Shown here: piece after piece, positions 17,330-26,808 of the stretch | Numbering within the stretch: position 1 is the stretch's first letter | Layout of the letters: every line of letters begins with the position of its first letter | Source: Methanomassiliicoccales archaeon RumEn M1 | GTDB lineage: Archaea > Thermoplasmatota > Thermoplasmata > Methanomassiliicoccales > Methanomassiliicoccaceae | DNA length: 64,000 nucleotides | Reading direction: 5' to 3' | NCBI GenBank assembly: GCA_001421185.1 | Contig: LJKK01000092.1 | Location: 26,537-90,536 of the forward strand | Program-made: the position numbers and the translations under genes | Notes under the pieces: model-generated | The model's database searches: none | What the model was told of the DNA's origin: nothing | What the model saw: the letters and a program-made list of their open reading frames with translations, nothing else

Positions 17330-18994
17330 TCAGGCCTTCTTTCTCCAGTACATCAGGCCGACCGCGACGATGAAGATGACAGCAGCAATGCCACCGAGCA
17401 GCAGCCACGGGAACTCCTCAGGAGCGTCCTCCGGCCCAGGAGTGATTATTTCCTCGCTGCCTGTGCTGAGCGCGTAGACGTAGCCGTTGTTGGAAGTCAC
17501 GAACAAGAAGCCGTCGATGAACGTCGGGGCGCACATCGCATAGTTGGCTGGTTCCAGAACGACCTCCTTGACCATCTTTCCCGTCAGGTCGACAGCCACC
17601 AGGCGGCTGGACTCCTCGTTGGTTACGGCGAAGATTGTATCACCGACAACGGTAGGCGCGCCACCCCCGAACGTCTCACCGAGGGAGTAGTTCCACAGTT
17701 TGTCGCCGTCGAGGTCCATCATTATGATGTCGGTAGCAGTGGCCGCAACGTAGCCTACCGATGAAAGCGCAGCGGACGCCGAGGTGCCGCCGATGTGGGT
17801 CTGCCAGTCGATAGCTCCAGTGGTGAAGTTCAGCGCGGTCATGTTTCCGTTGGCGCCGGACGATGTCACGATGACGCGGTCATTATCAGCGTCCACAAGA
17901 GGCGAGGCGCGGACCTTTCCGCCAACGGTGGTGGACCACAGGTACGAGCCGTCGTCCGCGTAAGCGCTGACATTGCCAGAGTCGTCGCCGATAAAGATGA
18001 CCCCCTCATGGATGGCGGGTGATGAGGAGTAGATCGTCTGAGAGACGGTGACGTTCCAGTTCTCTGCGCCATCGGCGGCGTTTATGGAGAACATTTTCCC
18101 ATTGCCAGCCGCGACGATGATGCTGTTGACGTACGCAACAGGTGAAGAGGTTATTCCGAAGGTGCTAGCGGAACCGGTGTCGAAGGTCCACACCTCCTCT
18201 CCGTCGGCTGCATCGAACGCGTAAAGCTTCCCATCAGCAGATGGGGCGATCACCATCTCACCATACAGCAGTGGGGTGGCAACCTGGAAGCCAGTACCGA
18301 CGTCCTTGTTCCAGACGATCTTGCCAGTCGTGTCGAGGCAGAACAATGAGGAGTTCGAGGCAAAGCTCCAATCTTCATTCAGAAGTCCTCCAGTTATCAC
18401 ATACAGAAGGCCGTTAGCCCCGATCACCGAGCTGCTGATGGCACCGTTGCCGAGGTCCTTGGACCAGTTCAGAGCTGGATGGTCGATGTTGCCAAACTCT
18501 TGTGACCCGGCATTCATGGCATCATATCGGAAGCTGGCCCAGGGGTAGCGATGCTCAGGGGTGGCCAGAGGCATGGGTCCTCCCCAAGCATCATACTTCC
18601 AAGCCAGGGCCTCGAGATCGTCTGCCGGAACTGCGTCCGCGCCCGACATCGAGGACTCCCATCTAGCGGTGGTAGAGTTCCAGATAATGAATCCCCAGAA
18701 CTGGCCGGTGGCAGGGTTGTAGTCCATCCCCTCGATCGGACCGACCATTACACCAAATGTAGACTCGGAATATTGCAGGTCTATGTCGAGCATGTCCGCT
18801 GCTTCCGCGGTCACATTGAACGCGTTCATGTCCTCGGTCACTGGAACGTCGGCCCACATGACCCGCCCGTTCCCGAAGTCGAACAGGACCGCGCAGGTGT
18901 CCTCCTCTTCAGCGGCACTAACCGTGCCAGCAAAGGTCGCCAGCACCATCATTCCCACGATCAGACCTGCAAGGAACCTCATGAATGATACCAT
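17330..18994 (-). CDS. Secreted DUF4430 plus PQQ-type beta-propeller protein with C-terminal anchor
   Basis: 554 residues. A signal peptide (about 1-27) is followed by a DUF4430-like domain (about 32-125; AAEAADMLDIDL, FWGFIIWN, WESSMSGADAV, LAWKYDAWGGP). About seven PQQ-type propeller blades follow, each with an AxDGxxxW-like turn (TGKIVWNKD, DGEEVWTF, DGAENWNV, TGAIDWQT). A C-terminal helix with WRKKA is the membrane stop. It has no quinoprotein dehydrogenase catalytic residues that I can see, so the propeller is a binding or display scaffold. As first gene of the ECF operon it probably acts as an outer-surface receptor. ATG codons at 18994 and 18982 are both possible starts; the second has the better-spaced purine-rich site. 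Confidence 0.85.
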   Translation of the reverse strand: MVSFMRFLAGLIVGMMVLATFAGTVSAAEEEDTCAVLFDFGNGRVMWADVPVTEDMNAFNVTAEAADMLDIDLQYSESTFGVMVGPIEGMDYNPATGQFWGFIIWNSTTARWESSMSGADAVPADDLEALAWKYDAWGGPMPLATPEHRYPWASFRYDAMNAGSQEFGNIDHPALNWSKDLGNGAISSSVIGANGLLYVITGGLLNEDWSFASNSSLFCLDTTGKIVWNKDVGTGFQVATPLLYGEMVIAPSADGKLYAFDAADGEEVWTFDTGSASTFGITSSPVAYVNSIIVAAGNGKMFSINAADGAENWNVTVSQTIYSSSPAIHEGVIFIGDDSGNVSAYADDGSYLWSTTVGGKVRASPLVDADNDRVIVTSSGANGNMTALNFTTGAIDWQTHIGGTSASAALSSVGYVAATATDIIMMDLDGDKLWNYSLGETFGGGAPTVVGDTIFAVTNEESSRLVAVDLTGKMVKEVVLEPANYAMCAPTFIDGFLFVTSNNGYVYALSTGSEEIITPGPEDAPEEFPWLLLGGIAAVIFIVAVGLMYWRKKA

Positions 18995-19108
18995 CCTAGA
19001 TCGTTAGTTGGATAATACATCCAACACCATGGTTATACAACTAGCATCTAATAATGTTTCCTTTTATTCTATTGGCTCAGATAGTTCTTTTCGCTTTAGC
19101 GCTCACGA

Positions 19109-19116
19109 TTAAATAT
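19109..19116 (+). promoter_or_regulatory. Box A for the pirin gene
   Basis: TTAAATAT centred about 26 bases before the ATG at 19139 and 20 before the ATG at 19133. This fits a leaderless mRNA and slightly favours the second ATG as the true start. Confidence 0.45.
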
Positions 19117-19132
19117 CCTGCGATGCCACGCC

Positions 19133-20002
19133 ATGCTCATGAAGAGCCAGAGCAGCAATGTCAGAAAGGCCTTAGCGGTCAGTCCGGCCCAGCCCACCAT
19201 GGAAGGCGCCGGGGTACGGCTGAAGAGGGCGTTCGGCGCGGTCGACCCCCGGCTGGACCCGTTCCTCATGCTGGACGACTTCTCCTCCAGGGATCCGGCC
19301 GACTATGAAGCGGGATTCCCCGAGCATCCGCATCGGGGAATGGAGACCGTCACCTACATCATCAGCGGGCAGGTCGATCACCGCGACAGCCTGGGGAACA
19401 GCGGCACCATTCGATCGGGCGAGGTGCAGTGGATGACCGCGGGCAGCGGCATCATCCACGCAGAGATGCCAAGGGAGACCTGGGAGCGGCTCTGCGGCGT
19501 TCAGCTATGGGTGAACCTGCCCCGGGAGAGCAAGATGATGACGCCTCGATACCGGGACATCAGGGAGGAGGACATCCCGGTGGTGGAGCCGTCACCGGGG
19601 ATCAGGGTCAAGGTGATCGCCGGAACGTTCGACGGCGCGGTCGGACCGGTAAAGGACGTCGTGGTCAAGATCCTCTATCTGGACGTTGCCATGGGACCGA
19701 ACACCGAGTTCCGTCATGACATACCGGGTCAGTTCAATGCGTTCGCATACGTCGTACAGGGGGATGCGGACTTCGGCGGCAGCACGGCGGGACGGCAGCA
19801 GCTGGTGGTGCTCGGAAAGGGCGAGGAGGTTCAGGTGCGCTCCGGAGAGAAGGGAGCGAGGTTCATCTTGGCCGCCGGCCAGCCCATCGGGGAGCCGGTG
19901 GCGTGGCGCGGGCCCGTGGTCATGAACACCGAGGGCGAGCTGAAGGAGGCGTTCCGCGAGATGAGGGAGGGCACTTTCGTCAAGACCGATCCTCTGCGGT
20001 GA
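19133..20002 (+). CDS. Pirin family protein (bicupin)
   Basis: 289 residues with the pirin N-terminal cupin metal site: FPEHPHRGMETVTY, a third histidine in GQVDHRDS, and GIIHAEMP. The second cupin lies in the C-terminal half. Pirins are iron proteins; some have quercetin dioxygenase-like activity and others act as redox regulators, so no substrate can be given. It is a single gene, adjoining the convergent citrate synthase gene without a gap. The start may be the ATG six bases downstream (19139), as judged from the TATA position. Confidence 0.93.
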   Translation: MLMKSQSSNVRKALAVSPAQPTMEGAGVRLKRAFGAVDPRLDPFLMLDDFSSRDPADYEAGFPEHPHRGMETVTYIISGQVDHRDSLGNSGTIRSGEVQWMTAGSGIIHAEMPRETWERLCGVQLWVNLPRESKMMTPRYRDIREEDIPVVEPSPGIRVKVIAGTFDGAVGPVKDVVVKILYLDVAMGPNTEFRHDIPGQFNAFAYVVQGDADFGGSTAGRQQLVVLGKGEEVQVRSGEKGARFILAAGQPIGEPVAWRGPVVMNTEGELKEAFREMREGTFVKTDPLR

Positions 20003-21163
20003 TCAGTGGCGCTTCTCTAGGGGAACGTACTCACGGTCCGTGGCGCCGACGTACGTGCACACGGGGCGGTACAGCACCGGCTTCACCGGGCTGGGGGGGA
20101 ACTTCTCCTCCAGCACGTGCGCGGTCCAGCCGGCCGCACGGGCCATGGCGAACACCGCGGGATAGAAGTCTGGCTCGATGCCCATGGCGTGGTACATCGA
20201 AGCGGTGTACATGTCGATGTTGGGGTAGATCTCCCGGCCCTTGGCAGAGCGGAAGTGCTCCTGAGTGGCCAGGACCATGCGCTCGGTCATCTCGTACCAT
20301 CGGAACTCGGGGCGGTCGTCCATTATCATCTGGGCCATGCCCTGGAGGATGGCGGCGCGGGGATCGATCGTCTTGTAGACCGCATGCCCCATGCCTGACA
20401 CCCTCCTCCCATGCTTGAACTGCTCGGCCACCCATTCCTCCACGCTGTCGGGATCGTTGACGTCGATGAGGTTCTTCATGACCTGGGCGTTGGCGCCTCC
20501 GTGCAACGGACCGGAAAGCGCTCCGATGCCAGCCGTCACCGCCGAGTACATGCTGGCCCTGGTGGAAGCGACCACCCTGGTGGTGAAGGTCGAGGCATTG
20601 AAGCCGTGATCGGCCTGGAGGATCAGGGCGACGTCCAGGAAGTGATTCATGGTCTCGCTCTGCTCCTCCCCCCAGATCATGTGAAGGAAGTTGGCCGCGT
20701 GCGAGAGATCGGGATCGGGAGCGATAGGTTCCTGGCCGCTGCGGAGGCGCTTCCATGCCGCCACCACCGTGGGCATCACGGCGATGATGCGAACGGCCTT
20801 CCGCTCGTTGGCCTCGCGAGAATCGCAATCGTAATCGGGACATGTGCCGGACAGGAGCGCCACCATCGCCGACAGCATGGCCATGGGCGAGGTGTTGAGC
20901 GGCTGGGCACGCATGGCGTCCAGCAGTCCGGGGGGAAGTGCGCGGTTGGAGGCGAGCTCCTGTGAGAACGCCCTGAGCCGCTTGGCGGTGGGAAGTTGGC
21001 CATGCATCAAAAGGTAACAGACCTCCTCGAAGGTGGACCACCTTGCGAGGTCCTCTATGGCATAGCCGCGGTACAGCAACCTTCCTGCCTCTCCGTCGAC
21101 CAAGCTAATCCGGGATGTGGCGGCCTTGATCCCTCTCAGCCCGGTGTTCTCTGTACCGACCAT
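20003..21163 (-). CDS. gltA: Citrate synthase
   Basis: Condenses acetyl-CoA and oxaloacetate to citrate. Catalytic landmarks are GPLHGGAN, SGMGHAVYKTIDPRA and the aspartate in EPDFYPAVF, with YRGYAIEDLA near the N-terminus. I choose the ATG at 21163 (386 residues, starting MVGTENTGLRG) because it parallels the N-terminus of known archaeal enzymes and an A/T-rich element lies about 25 bases upstream. Longer in-frame starts exist at 21247 and 21313. In a methanogen this enzyme would supply 2-oxoglutarate for biosynthesis by an oxidative partial cycle. It is divergent from the zinc dehydrogenase gene. Confidence 0.95.
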   Translation of the reverse strand: MVGTENTGLRGIKAATSRISLVDGEAGRLLYRGYAIEDLARWSTFEEVCYLLMHGQLPTAKRLRAFSQELASNRALPPGLLDAMRAQPLNTSPMAMLSAMVALLSGTCPDYDCDSREANERKAVRIIAVMPTVVAAWKRLRSGQEPIAPDPDLSHAANFLHMIWGEEQSETMNHFLDVALILQADHGFNASTFTTRVVASTRASMYSAVTAGIGALSGPLHGGANAQVMKNLIDVNDPDSVEEWVAEQFKHGRRVSGMGHAVYKTIDPRAAILQGMAQMIMDDRPEFRWYEMTERMVLATQEHFRSAKGREIYPNIDMYTASMYHAMGIEPDFYPAVFAMARAAGWTAHVLEEKFPPSPVKPVLYRPVCTYVGATDREYVPLEKRH

Positions 21164-21325
21164 CGCTACGTCATTCGGTATCAAGTATTTTTCATTAAGG
21201 GTCGTTTTCGTGCTCTGAACACGCCTGGAAAGGCCGCCGTAATCCATTCCATATCGTCGATCCGACGGAGATGGAACGACGCTATGGCTCAAGCGACGGG
21301 GGCCCGTTATCAAGGAGGCGCTGCC

Positions 21326-22486
21326 TTGGTCTCCACCGATATCATGGCCAAGGCGATGGTCCTCACCAGACCGGGTTCGATCGATAACCTCGAGATGAGG
21401 GAATACCCGACGCCGTCAGCTGGACCGGGCGACATCGTGGCGGACGTCCGCATGTGCACCATCTGTGGCACCGACATAGACATCATCCATGGGGGTCAGG
21501 AGCTGCCGATGCCCATACTTCTGGGCCACGAATGGTTCGGGACAGTGAGGGAGCTGGGGGAAGAAGTGACCACGGATTACATCGGCCAGGAGCTGAAGGA
21601 AGGGGACCTCGTCGCCACCTCCAATGGGACCAGGGGGGAATGCTGGTATCTCAACAACGTCCCGGGGCGTAACAACCTCTGTCCGCAGCAGGAGGTCGTG
21701 GGCGTCTACCGACGCAGCGCCGATGAGGCGCCCCACTTCTGGGGGGCGTTCGCCCAGCATGTGTACATCGAGGGCCACATCCCCGCGTTCAAGCTCCCTG
21801 CTGGCCTTGAAGAGAGGGAGCTGGTCTGCCTTGAGCCGATAGCGGTGGCCACGCGTTCGTTCAAGCGCGCTCATGGCAGCGGCTCCAGCGGGGCGGGAGC
21901 CGGAGAGGGGGTGGACCCCTCGCAGACGGTGGTGATACAGGGGCTGGGGTCGATCGGACAGTGCATGGCCCTGGTGTGCAACGTCAACGGCATGGAGAAC
22001 ATCATCGCGGTGGACCGCCATCCGGACAGGATCAGGATGGGAGGGCGTATGGGCGTCACCGACATCGTGGACCGAGGCGCCCTGAGGACCGTCGAGGAAA
22101 GGGCGAAGGAGGTCCGCCGCCTGACCGGGGGCCGGGGGGCGGACATCGTGTTCGAGTGCGCGGGCACCAACCAGGCGTTCGCCGAGGCGTTCAAGCTGGT
22201 GCGCAAGGGCGGCACCGTTATCGAGCTGGGGGTGGCAGGTGACAAGGGGACCATCGAGGTCAATCCCTTCTCCGACTTCTGCGAGAAGGAGGTGAGCGTG
22301 TTCGGGGTGTTCGGCTATCCCTCGCTGGAGTACCGCATGGCCATCGCCACCATGAAGGTGGCCAAGCGCCGGGGCATACCGTTCGGCGACATCGTGTCCG
22401 ACGTCCAGCCGCTCGAGAGCCTTCCGGAGCAGATCAGGAGACATGAGGAAAGGGATGTCCCCGGATCGATCGCCATCAGGCCGTGA
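21326..22486 (+). CDS. Zinc-dependent medium-chain dehydrogenase (glucose dehydrogenase-like)
   Basis: A 386-residue MDR enzyme. Catalytic zinc ligands are in TICGTD, GHEW and LEPIA; the nucleotide-binding motif is GLGSIG. The structural-zinc loop is degenerate, with only two cysteines (GECWYL and NLCPQ). The architecture and C-terminal region resemble archaeal glucose 1-dehydrogenase and related polyol or threonine dehydrogenases; the substrate is uncertain. The start is a TTG at 21326, chosen because AAGGAGG lies seven bases upstream. The ATG at 21344 lacks such a site, and the longer frame from 20996 overlaps citrate synthase. Confidence 0.85.
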   Translation: MVSTDIMAKAMVLTRPGSIDNLEMREYPTPSAGPGDIVADVRMCTICGTDIDIIHGGQELPMPILLGHEWFGTVRELGEEVTTDYIGQELKEGDLVATSNGTRGECWYLNNVPGRNNLCPQQEVVGVYRRSADEAPHFWGAFAQHVYIEGHIPAFKLPAGLEERELVCLEPIAVATRSFKRAHGSGSSGAGAGEGVDPSQTVVIQGLGSIGQCMALVCNVNGMENIIAVDRHPDRIRMGGRMGVTDIVDRGALRTVEERAKEVRRLTGGRGADIVFECAGTNQAFAEAFKLVRKGGTVIELGVAGDKGTIEVNPFSDFCEKEVSVFGVFGYPSLEYRMAIATMKVAKRRGIPFGDIVSDVQPLESLPEQIRRHEERDVPGSIAIRP

Positions 22487-23494
22487 TCAGGAGACGACGG
22501 TTTCCAGCACCAGGGGCGGTGACACGGGCCCGTCGGCGTCGGAAAGGTGTATGATCACCAGGTAATGCCCCGGATCGTTGAACGTCAGCGTCCCGGCGCC
22601 CGACGGGGCCCACAGCTCCTTCGTCCATTCGTCGTAGGTGCCGGCCGCCGTGGTCAGCTCCTTGGCGTTGGGCGTCATAGCGGCCGTTCCCGAGAGCACG
22701 TTGCCGCCATCGCCGTCCCACGCGGTGTAGAACACAGTGTTGAAGCCGTTCTCCCATGCCGAGATGGCCGATGTGGATTCCAGGGCGGAGCGGTCCACCC
22801 GGGTGTCGCCGGTGTTGTACACCGACAGATCGCCGCCGACCTCCATGCCTGTCGGGCAGACCACGCTGATCGTCCAGTTATAGTAGGTCCCCCAGGGAGT
22901 GTCGCCCCATCGATCGATGGGCGCCGAGAGGGCGAAACCGAGCTCTTCGCCGACGTTGGTCTCGTTCTTCCACCCGCCGGCCCACGGGCCCAGCGTCGGC
23001 GCTCCGAACGTCGGCCGTCCGTTGTCGGAGATGGCTACCTCGTACACGGCCCCGCCCTTCTGGCCGACCGCCTCGGCCGCCACTCGATAGGTCCCCGCCT
23101 GGGCGAACGTCAGCATCAACAGCGTGCTCGAAGAGCCTACGGGCACCGCGCCGGTGAGCGAGCCGCCCGCCTTGGACATGGACAGCGGTCCCGACCGGGC
23201 GTCGTCCGGGAACGTTCGCGCGTCCACCTTGTCCAGGCCAGGGCCGTCGATCGTCACCGCGATGGACGATGCGCCATCGGACCCGATCTCCACGAACACT
23301 GGCCAGTTCGTCTCGGCGCGAACGGTGAGGTCCTCCCGGAGCGTAAGGCGCAGCTGGCCATCGTGAGCGTTGGCGTTTGCGCCGATATCAGGCACGCCCC
23401 CGGACAGGACGGCGGCCGCAAGAACGGACGATACGAGTATTAGCAGAGCGGAGCGGAAGATGAGGCCAGGTCTTCTCAGATTATCCCCCTGCAT
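22487..23494 (-). CDS. Secreted protein of unknown function
   Basis: 335 residues with a signal peptide (hydrophobic core about 13-30) and no C-terminal anchor or lipobox that I can see. Beta-rich, with several FVEIGSDGASS / FAQAGTYRVAAEAVG stretches resembling PKD- or emp24-like beta-sandwich domains. A middle segment around GWKNETNVGEELGFALSAPIDRW is unique to it. Tail-to-tail with the dehydrogenase gene with no gap. No function can be given; it is probably a cell-envelope or exported protein. Confidence 0.7.
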   Translation of the reverse strand: MQGDNLRRPGLIFRSALLILVSSVLAAAVLSGGVPDIGANANAHDGQLRLTLREDLTVRAETNWPVFVEIGSDGASSIAVTIDGPGLDKVDARTFPDDARSGPLSMSKAGGSLTGAVPVGSSSTLLMLTFAQAGTYRVAAEAVGQKGGAVYEVAISDNGRPTFGAPTLGPWAGGWKNETNVGEELGFALSAPIDRWGDTPWGTYYNWTISVVCPTGMEVGGDLSVYNTGDTRVDRSALESTSAISAWENGFNTVFYTAWDGDGGNVLSGTAAMTPNAKELTTAAGTYDEWTKELWAPSGAGTLTFNDPGHYLVIIHLSDADGPVSPPLVLETVVS

Positions 23495-23573
23495 GTTTGT
23501 CAGCCAGCAATAGATAAGGATGATGCATGAGGAACGGCGGCCATGGGCCGTTTCTCGGAGCGGTGAGCGGACG

Positions 23574-25538
23574 TCAGATCTCGATGGGCCTGCCCACCGC
23601 CCTGGCCCTGACCCTCATCTCGGCCAGCTGGGTGATCCCCGGGGCATCGGGGGTGACCACTCTCTCCTCTTCCACCGTTATACTCACTGCGGGGTGCACC
23701 GCGCCGGCCCTGGTCGCCCGATCCAGGGCATGCTCGCTCGCCAGCTCCTTGGCGCGCAGCACCGCGTCCTGCTCGACGAGGAACGAGATGGGCGTGGAGA
23801 AGGCGGAGTGCACCGCGAAGCCCTTGTCCCGAGGGTACACGAAGACGTCCACGTATTCGGAGATGTGCCCGCAGACCGCTCCCACCGCGTTGCCCACCTC
23901 GTGGTCGGAGGGTATGATCACCCGTGCGCCGACCTTTTTCTCCAGGGCGGCCATGTAGGCCCTGGCCGGCGCTCCGATGCCCACCACCGGAGCGTCGAGG
24001 ACCGCGCCGAGCCGCAGGGGTCCGCAGGCCCTCTTTCCGCTGACCATGCCCATGACCTCATGGAACGACGGGTCGTCAGGGAGGGCGCCCAGATCGTCGG
24101 TCAGCACCTTCCTGACGATCTCCTCGGCGATCTGCGAGGTGACGGAGTCCAGGACATGGTGGGCGAACTCCTCCCTGCTGGTGCGCATCACGGCCGCGAA
24201 GAGGTCCGCCCCCTGGACCGATGCTTCGACATCCCCCTCGACGTACGCTCCTGTCACGTGGAGCGCGTCGGTCGGAGTGAACCCTATGCCGGCGATCGCC
24301 CCGCGGGCGCGAAGCTCGTCCAGCATGGACAGCAGGAGGACGATGTCGAGATCGTTCTTCATCTGGGACAGCGTCCGGGGCCCACGCTCGTCCAGGTACG
24401 AGGCCAGCTTGCCCTGCGAGCCCGACAGGCCACGGCCGCGCTCCGTCAGATAGATGAACCGGGCCTGGCCGGCCTCCCTCATCCGCGCCGTTATGTCGGG
24501 GAACCTCTTGGCGGCGAAGCATAGCGGCACGACCCTCTGCGGCCCTATGGCCAGACCGCCGTCCGGCGACAGGCGCACCTCGGAATCGCCCCCCAGCGCC
24601 GAGGTCCTCATGTCCACCGCCTCCACCCTGGTGCGCCACCGGCCGACCGTCGAGCCATCCTTGCTGACCTTCGGTATCCCGCACTTCAGCACCGCGATGT
24701 CGGTGGATGTCCCGCCCATGTCCACCACCACGCAGTCGTCGATGCCGCTCAGCACCCGGCCCCCCATGGCGCTGGCCGCCGGGCCGGACAGGATCGTGTC
24801 CACTGGCCTCTCCCTCGCGGTGCGCATGTTCATGAGGGTCCCATCCCCCTTGAGCACCAGCACGGGAGCGGTCAGGCCCCTTGCCTTGAGGATGTTCGCC
24901 ACCCTGTCGAGGAAGTCGGCCATCACCGGCATGAGGCGGGCGTTGAGGACGGCCGTCACGGTGCGCTCGTAGATGCCCAGCTCGGCCGTCAGCTCATGAC
25001 CGGCGACCACTGGCAGGCCGTACTTCCTCTGCACCAGGTCCTTCACGCCGTTCTCCTGGTAGGGGTTCTGCGTCGAGAACAGCCCGGAGACCACCAGCGA
25101 GTCGATGTGCGGGGCCATCTCCTGGACGTTCCGGTCCAGCTCCTTCATGTCCAAGGTGGCGAGGGGGTCCCCCCGGGAGTCGTGGCCTCCGGGCAGGAAG
25201 CGCTGCATCTTGGCCCCCAGCTCCCATCCCTTCTCGGGCTTCCATCCCAGTCCGATAAGTCCGACCTGCCCGCCCCTGCCCTCCAGGACGGAATTGGTGG
25301 CCAGGGTGGTGGAGACGCCGATGAGGGACGGTTCAAACGTCCGCTCCCCGAAGGCCTTCAGCACGGCGTCGATGGATTCCGTCAGACCTCCGCTGAGGTC
25401 GTCGTGCGTCGTTCTGGCCTTGGACTTCGCCAGCACGCTGTCGGAGCGAAGGTCCATGATGACCGCGTCGGTGTACGTGCCGCCCGTGTCGATTCCGAGG
25501 CCGTAAACTGGTTCCAGGGGAGAGCGAATGATCCTCAC
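23574..25538 (-). CDS. Hydantoinase/oxoprolinase family protein (HyuA-like)
   Basis: About 654 residues of the ASKHA-fold ATP-dependent hydantoinase A / 5-oxoprolinase N family. The phosphate-binding loop GLGIDTGGTYTDAV opens the protein, TTLATNSVLEGRGG follows, and VVDMGGTSTDIAVL is the second ATP motif. I favour the GTG at 25538; the frame extends to 25598. The usual HyuB partner is absent on both sides, so the enzyme may act alone, as many archaeal relatives do. It is preceded on the same strand by an Fe-S protein gene. The substrate (a cyclic amide or an amino-acid lactam) is unknown. Confidence 0.82.
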   Translation of the reverse strand: MRIIRSPLEPVYGLGIDTGGTYTDAVIMDLRSDSVLAKSKARTTHDDLSGGLTESIDAVLKAFGERTFEPSLIGVSTTLATNSVLEGRGGQVGLIGLGWKPEKGWELGAKMQRFLPGGHDSRGDPLATLDMKELDRNVQEMAPHIDSLVVSGLFSTQNPYQENGVKDLVQRKYGLPVVAGHELTAELGIYERTVTAVLNARLMPVMADFLDRVANILKARGLTAPVLVLKGDGTLMNMRTARERPVDTILSGPAASAMGGRVLSGIDDCVVVDMGGTSTDIAVLKCGIPKVSKDGSTVGRWRTRVEAVDMRTSALGGDSEVRLSPDGGLAIGPQRVVPLCFAAKRFPDITARMREAGQARFIYLTERGRGLSGSQGKLASYLDERGPRTLSQMKNDLDIVLLLSMLDELRARGAIAGIGFTPTDALHVTGAYVEGDVEASVQGADLFAAVMRTSREEFAHHVLDSVTSQIAEEIVRKVLTDDLGALPDDPSFHEVMGMVSGKRACGPLRLGAVLDAPVVGIGAPARAYMAALEKKVGARVIIPSDHEVGNAVGAVCGHISEYVDVFVYPRDKGFAVHSAFSTPISFLVEQDAVLRAKELASEHALDRATRAGAVHPAVSITVEEERVVTPDAPGITQLAEMRVRARAVGRPIEI

Positions 25539-25659
25539 CGTTCCATAGGTGGCCCAGCACCATTGGTGCCGGAGCCTGGGCAGGGATAAGGCCGGCATTT
25601 GGTATATCTGCTACGGCGAAAGGTCCCGTCGCGGCGGCGCCGATGCCGGGCCGGACGCC

Positions 25660-26602
25660 TTACCTCCAGGCCTGCAGCAGGGCCTCCAGGTTCCTCGGGA
25701 AGAGCTGGGCGCTCAGGCCGACCCTCCCCAACCTCTCTGCCAGGCGTTCCGCTCCCTTCCCGCCATCCAGCAAGAGCGCCGTTTCCTCCTCCGAGAACTC
25801 CTCCCGGGCCTCCATCCAGCTCATCACGTTCTTGTTGTACGGGCATGCCCGCTGGCACCGTAGGCAGCCCACCAAGGCGTTGTGGCCCTTCCGGTCGATC
25901 CACGTCGGGAAGGGGACCGAGGCGTCCTTCTCGTTATGCCACGTCAGGCAACGTTCCCCCCCGCAGCAGCATCCTGTCGGAAGGTATGGCTCCCGTTGGG
26001 CAGGAGGCCAGGCAGGCGGTGCAGCTGTCGCAACCGGGAAGCATCTCCATGTCCTGCCAATGGTCCTCGCCGCAGGGCATGTCGGTGAAGAAAGCGGCAA
26101 GGCGATGGAAGGAGCCGAAGGTGGGAATGTAGGCGATGTTGTTCCTACCATATTGAGCGAGGCCGCTGCGGACGGCCAGGGCCTTCAAGGGCAGCTTGGC
26201 CTTGACATAGCGGTAACGGTTTGGCGCGGATATCCTGTCCAGCGCTGCCAGCACTTCCCCCTCCACCTCCTTCCCGTCAGCATAGGCGGGAGGGACGATC
26301 AGCGGTATGGTCCTCCCCTCCCAGCGGAACGTCACGGACAGCATCGGTTTGGGCTTGGCCACCACCACGATGGTGCTGGCATCAGGAAGCCCGTCCGGAA
26401 CACGGAAGTCTAACCATGCCAGGTCGCCATCGTAGAACTCCTTATCGAACAACCCATCCTTACGCAGAGCGTCGATGTCGTTCCTCAGCGCATCCAGATG
26501 TTCGATCGAAACCATCCGGGCGAACAGCCCGCTGCTCCTCATCTGCCCTTCGAACGTCAGTTCCGCTGGTCCTGCTTTCATCCCGCATGCGTCCATCGTC
26601 AT
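25660..26602 (-). CDS. Double 4Fe-4S cluster protein, epoxyqueuosine reductase (QueG)-like (frameshifted)
   Basis: Two overlapping frames make one iron-sulfur protein of about 310 residues. The first (26602 to 25934) has an N-terminal domain, the substrate-side segment GLAQYGRNNIAYIPTFGS and the first cluster motif CDSCTACLASCPTGAI. The second (to 25660) has GCLRCQRACPYNK, the second cluster. They join if one G is removed from the seven-base C run at 25956-25962, reading LLRGERCLTWHN. Organisation matches QueG-like proteins, but the cobalamin-binding details of genuine QueG cannot be confirmed, so this is probably a paralogue of unknown substrate. It lies upstream of the hydantoinase gene on the same strand. 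Confidence 0.78.
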
Positions 26603-26808
26603 TTGCCCCGGTCGCAGCTAACAACAGGATGGGAGATAATTCTGCGGGTCGGTTGCATATGTATCGAAGATGGTAATTAGAGGAGCTGGCGTTGCAGCCA
26701 GAGCTTTCACGGACATCGAGCCTTCGCGTCGCGTGAGCGTGTCGCTCTCTTAGCTCAAAGTAAAAAGAAGATGGGAAGAGGTTTGGAAAATGGAGATCTC
26801 GGCTGGCC

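Noticed and set aside
17330..18994. PQQ-dependent dehydrogenase
   Set aside because: Only the propeller repeat is shared; no quinone-binding disulfide or catalytic Asp motif is visible, and the gene heads an importer operon.
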